A stretch of DNA of 7,736 nt from contig JAIRTD010000018.1 of the NCBI GenBank assembly GCA_031255115.1, positions 1 through 7,736 of the forward strand. Reading direction: 5' to 3'. This stretch comes from Spirochaetaceae bacterium. Lineage in GTDB: Bacteria; Spirochaetota; Spirochaetia; Treponematales; Breznakiellaceae. Made by a program: the position numbers and the translations under genes. Below are positions 5,872 through 7,736 of the stretch, in pieces. Within the stretch, counting starts at the first letter, position 1. Each line of letters begins with the position of its first letter. The notes under the pieces are model-generated. The model was not told the origin of the DNA. It ran no database searches and saw nothing but the letters and a program-made list of their open reading frames with translations.

Positions 5872-6903
5872 CTAGAGTCCCGCCACGTACTCCCTGACCG
5901 CCGAAACGGTAAAGTCAATATCGGGGCGGGAGACGCCGTTATGGGTAACCATGCGGTAAAAGCCGCCGCGGTCTTCGGATGTCTTGATGTTCTTTTTGGC
6001 AAGAAAAGAGACAAAGTCCGCCGAATTAAATCCCGGAATAGAGGTCTCCCAGAACACCATGTTAATTTGAATTTTTTCTTCGCTGACTTTTATGCCGGGG
6101 ATTTCGGCGAGTTTCTTTCCCAGATACTTCGCGTTCTCATGGTCCTCCCCAAGGCGTTTTGACATTTTTTCTATGGCGATGATGCCCGCCGCGCCAAGTA
6201 TACCGGCCTGCCGCAGACCGCCGCCAAGCACCTTGCGGTTCTGCCTTGCCCGCTCTATAAATTCCCCGGTTCCGCAGAGCAGGGAACCCACCGGTGCGCA
6301 GAGTCCCTTGGACACGCAGAACATTACCGAGTCGGCGCAGGCCGCAAGTTCCCCGGGCTCCACGCCCAGGCTCAGGGCGGCGTTAAAGATACGGGCGCCG
6401 TCAAGATGTACCTTGAGCCCCAGCTCCCAGGCTGTCTCCGCCGCGTCTTTCATGGTTTTAAGGGGAACCACAGTTCCGTTACAGAGGGCGTTTTCGAGGC
6501 AGAGGAGGCTGGTACGGGGAAAATGAATTTCCCTGGGACGGACAAGGCGGCGCACGTCGTTGCTGTACAGCAGCTGGTCTCCGTTGTCAACCAGGGCATA
6601 GCCCACCTGGGAAAGCCTTGCCGCCGCTCCCGCTTCATAATGAACAATATGGCTTTGGACCCCCGCTATAATCTCGTCTCCGCGCTGGGTATGGGTCATA
6701 ATACCCAACTGATTACCCTGTGTTCCCGAAGTAACAAACAGAGCCGCTTCCTTGCCCATAACCCGGGCGGCCAGGGCTTCCAGACGGTTCATGGTAGGGT
6801 CATCGCCGTACACATCATCGCCGACTTCCGCTCCGGCCATGGCTTCGCGCATTTCCTGAGTGGGCTGGGTAACCGTATCACTCCGTAAATCAATAATTCC
6901 CAT
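5872..6903 (-). CDS. ltaE: Low-specificity L-threonine aldolase
   Basis: PLP enzyme (343 aa; E. coli LtaE is 333) splitting L-threonine and L-allo-threonine to glycine and acetaldehyde. Family landmarks are all present: [12 protein letters not shown] (4-15), [16 protein letters not shown] (27-42), the phosphate-binding TSGTQGNQ (58-65), ring-stacking His85 in [20 protein letters not shown] (167-176) with Asp168 and Arg171, PLP lysine Lys199 in [28 protein letters not shown] (227-240) and YRMVTH (316-321). I start at the ATG at 6903, not an in-frame ATG at 6927: AGGAGA (6914-6909) precedes 6903 by 5 bases, and the earlier start would make that ribosome site coding. It is cytoplasmic and monocistronic, and its stop is 6 bases from the pepF stop, so the two transcripts converge. 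It may serve glycine supply or threonine breakdown. Confidence 0.94.
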   Translation of the reverse strand: MGIIDLRSDTVTQPTQEMREAMAGAEVGDDVYGDDPTMNRLEALAARVMGKEAALFVTSGTQGNQLGIMTHTQRGDEIIAGVQSHIVHYEAGAAARLSQVGYALVDNGDQLLYSNDVRRLVRPREIHFPRTSLLCLENALCNGTVVPLKTMKDAAETAWELGLKVHLDGARIFNAALSLGVEPGELAACADSVMFCVSKGLCAPVGSLLCGTGEFIERARQNRKVLGGGLRQAGILGAAGIIAIEKMSKRLGEDHENAKYLGKKLAEIPGIKVSEEKIQINMVFWETSIPGFNSADFVSFLAKKNIKTSEDRGGFYRMVTHNGVSRPDIDFTVSAVREYVAGL

Positions 6904-6930
6904 TGTTTTCTCCTGTTGTATCAACAAGCT

Positions 6931-6939
6931 ACTATACCA
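6931..6939 (-). promoter_or_regulatory. ltaE extended -10 promoter
   Basis: On the minus strand TGGTATAGT (6939-6931) is TGn plus a 5-of-6 -10 box. The -35 at 17-base spacing (TATACC) is poor. The predicted start is near 6924, giving a leader of about 21 bases that carries the ltaE Shine-Dalgarno. A small inverted repeat, TGTTG-TAT-CAACA (6914-6926), lies across that start and touches the ribosome site. Confidence 0.5.
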
Positions 6940-6990
6940 TTAAACGCTTTCCCGGTATACTGGCAGCACTAACTTTATGAGGAACAATCA

Positions 6991-7020
6991 TTAACGCTCC
7001 GCGTTACTGTTCGATATATT
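6991..7020 (+). promoter_or_regulatory. Candidate efp promoter
   Basis: TTAACG (6991-6996, 4 of 6 to the -35 consensus) and TATATT (7015-7020, 5 of 6 to the -10 consensus) are 18 bases apart. The start would fall near 7027 and the leader would be about 30 bases, including AAGGAG at 7041-7046. A 6-base palindromic stem (6992-7006) covers the -35 and part of the spacer. Confidence 0.45.
6992..7006. repeat. Short palindrome TAACGC-TCC-GCGTTA
   Basis: Perfect 6-base arms around a 3-base centre, in the ltaE-efp divergent gap and overlapping the predicted efp -35. It could be an operator or one member of a set of small intergenic palindromes. Confidence 0.5.
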
Positions 7021-7021
7021 T

Positions 7022-7035
7022 GCGGCTCACGCCGC
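7022..7035. repeat. Short palindrome GCGGC-TCAC-GCCGC
   Basis: Perfect 5-base GC-only arms around a 4-base centre. It lies over the predicted efp transcript start and just upstream of the Shine-Dalgarno. No T-run follows, so it is not a terminator. Confidence 0.5.
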
Positions 7036-7056
7036 CTAAAAAGGAGTTATATATCC

Positions 7057-7620
7057 ATGATTCGAGGTGGAGATATAGTCAAAGGAAGCTGCCTGCTTCA
7101 GAAAGGGCAGCCTTTTCTTGTGGTGGAACGGGAATTTCACAATCCCGGCAAGGGAACAGCCATAGCCCGCGTTAAAATGAAGAGTATCAAGGACGGTTCC
7201 GTGCTGACCCTGACCATTCCTACCCAGCAGGAAGTGGAGGACGCCCAGGTTGACATACACAGTTGCCAGTACCAGTACGCCGACCAGGACCATTACCATT
7301 TTATGGACGGCGAAACCTTTGACCAGCACGAAGTGCCCATAGCCGGTATGGAGGATAAAAAATACTACCTCAAGGACGGCGAAAGTTACGATCTTACCAT
7401 CTGGGAAGGAAAGGTTATCGACATCAAGATTCCCTACAAGGTTGTTTTTATCGTAGCCGAGTCCGAGAATTATGTTAAAGGCGACACCGTGTCAGGCGCA
7501 ACCAAACCCATAACGACCGAAACGGGCCTTACCGTGCGGGTTCCCCTCTTTATCAAGCAGGGTGAAAAGATTCTTGTAAACACAGAAACCAACGAATACG
7601 TCGAACGAGTCAATAGTTAG
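7057..7620 (+). CDS. efp: Translation elongation factor P
   Basis: EF-P (187 aa, standard length) binds ribosomes stalled at proline runs and helps form the peptide bond. Three domains are visible: an N-terminal KOW-like domain (about 1-64), a first OB domain (about 65-127) and a C-terminal OB domain (about 128-187). The tip loop that reaches the peptidyl-transferase centre reads FHNPGKG, so Lys32 is the expected modification site; lysine excludes the arginine-rhamnosyl (EarP) type. The C-terminal signature YVKGDTVSGATKPITTETGL and PLFIKQGEKILVNTETNEYVERV is intact and has a strongly treponemal wording. The ATG at 7057 has AAGGAG (7041-7046) 10 bases upstream, slightly long but usable. No Lys32-modifying enzyme gene lies in the window. 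The gene is followed closely by a terminator-like hairpin and appears monocistronic. Confidence 0.96.
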   Translation: MIRGGDIVKGSCLLQKGQPFLVVEREFHNPGKGTAIARVKMKSIKDGSVLTLTIPTQQEVEDAQVDIHSCQYQYADQDHYHFMDGETFDQHEVPIAGMEDKKYYLKDGESYDLTIWEGKVIDIKIPYKVVFIVAESENYVKGDTVSGATKPITTETGLTVRVPLFIKQGEKILVNTETNEYVERVNS

Positions 7621-7621
7621 T

Positions 7622-7656
7622 GTCTGTCCACAAAGTCGGTTACTTTGCGGACAGAC
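7622..7656 (+). terminator. efp terminator hairpin
   Basis: Arms GTCTGTCCACAAAGT (7622-7636) and ACTTTGCGGACAGAC (7642-7656) form a 15-position stem with one A-C mismatch and a 5-base loop, starting two bases after the efp stop codon. The tail is only moderately T-rich (CTTGCATTTTC), so it is an imperfect intrinsic terminator, but position and stem length make the role likely. Confidence 0.7.
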
Positions 7657-7659
7657 CTT

Positions 7660-7690
7660 GCATTTTCTCGCCTAAAGGCTGCGAAAATGC
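7660..7690. repeat. Second hairpin after efp
   Basis: GCATTTTC (7660-7667) pairs with GAAAATGC (7683-7690). Inside, a small interior loop leads to GCC (7670-7672) pairing with GGC (7677-7679) around TAAA. The T-run in the left arm doubles as the tail of the preceding terminator stem, so the two structures form a tandem. It may add termination strength or protect the 3' end. Confidence 0.5.
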
Positions 7691-7707
7691 GGTTTTCAAG
7701 GAAGTCG

Positions 7708-7722
7708 CGGACCTACGGTCCG
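7708..7722. repeat. Third hairpin after efp, CGGACC-TAC-GGTCCG
   Basis: Perfect 6-base arms around a 3-base centre, with no T-run on the plus side. Its plan (GC-rich arms around a 3-4 base T-x-C type centre) matches the two palindromes before efp. No gene is visible between the efp stop and the right edge. Confidence 0.5.
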
Positions 7723-7736
7723 AGTCCATAATGTGT

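Noticed and set aside
6904..6927. Upstream start for ltaE (MLIQQEKT...)
   Set aside because: It would put the Shine-Dalgarno at 6914-6909 within coding sequence, and the family begins at about the IDLRSDTV block, next to the ATG at 6903.
6977..6994. Five-codon open frame MRNNH in the ltaE-efp gap as a leader peptide
   Set aside because: No Shine-Dalgarno, it lies upstream of the predicted efp transcript start, and it has no codon pattern suggesting attenuation.
1..7736. CRISPR array, insertion sequence, tRNA, rRNA or prophage genes
   Set aside because: I found no regularly spaced repeats, transposase or integrase motifs, or tRNA-like cloverleaf sequence.

Overview
This window most likely comes from a spirochaete of the Treponema group, probably a GC-richer lineage such as those from animal or insect guts. 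The best evidence is protein resemblance from memory. The C-S lyase at 2839-4029 closely resembles Treponema denticola cystalysin, and the EF-P at 7057-7620 has the wording of treponemal EF-P, especially at its C-terminus. No database search was possible, so the host is an inference. The GC-rich third positions create many long antisense open frames, which I treat as shadows.

Layout, left to right. (1) The 5' end of an unidentified minus-strand gene (1-173) runs off the left edge. (2) A 296-base intergenic stretch rich in inverted repeats follows. (3) A minus-strand operon, metN-metI-metQ (2722 down to 470), encodes a complete methionine ABC importer: ATPase, permease and periplasmic binding protein. 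(4) A 116-base divergent control region (2723-2838) comes next. (5) A plus-strand pair follows, a cystalysin-like PLP C-S lyase (2839-4029) and an M3-family oligoendopeptidase F (4030-5865). Their stop and start codons abut and they are almost certainly one transcription unit. (6) A minus-strand low-specificity L-threonine aldolase (5872-6903) converges on pepF with only 6 bases between the stops. (7) A divergent promoter region leads to plus-strand efp (7057-7620). (8) A terminator-like hairpin and two further hairpins fill the last 115 bases.

The genes share an amino-acid theme. MetNIQ would import methionine. PepF would cut oligopeptides to free amino acids. The C-S lyase would break cysteine or cystathionine into pyruvate, ammonia and a sulfide or thiol. 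Threonine aldolase would interconvert threonine, glycine and acetaldehyde. EF-P is a housekeeping translation factor unrelated to this theme. The back-to-back arrangement of methionine import and a sulfur-amino-acid lyase suggests common control by sulfur-amino-acid status.

I see no sign of a new defence, mobile or biosynthetic system. The most interesting points are modest: a MetN without its usual C-terminal methionine-sensing domain, a MetQ without a lipobox cysteine, an inverted repeat across the metN transcription start, a probably leaderless C-S lyase mRNA, and a set of short GC-rich palindromes confined to the intergenic gaps.
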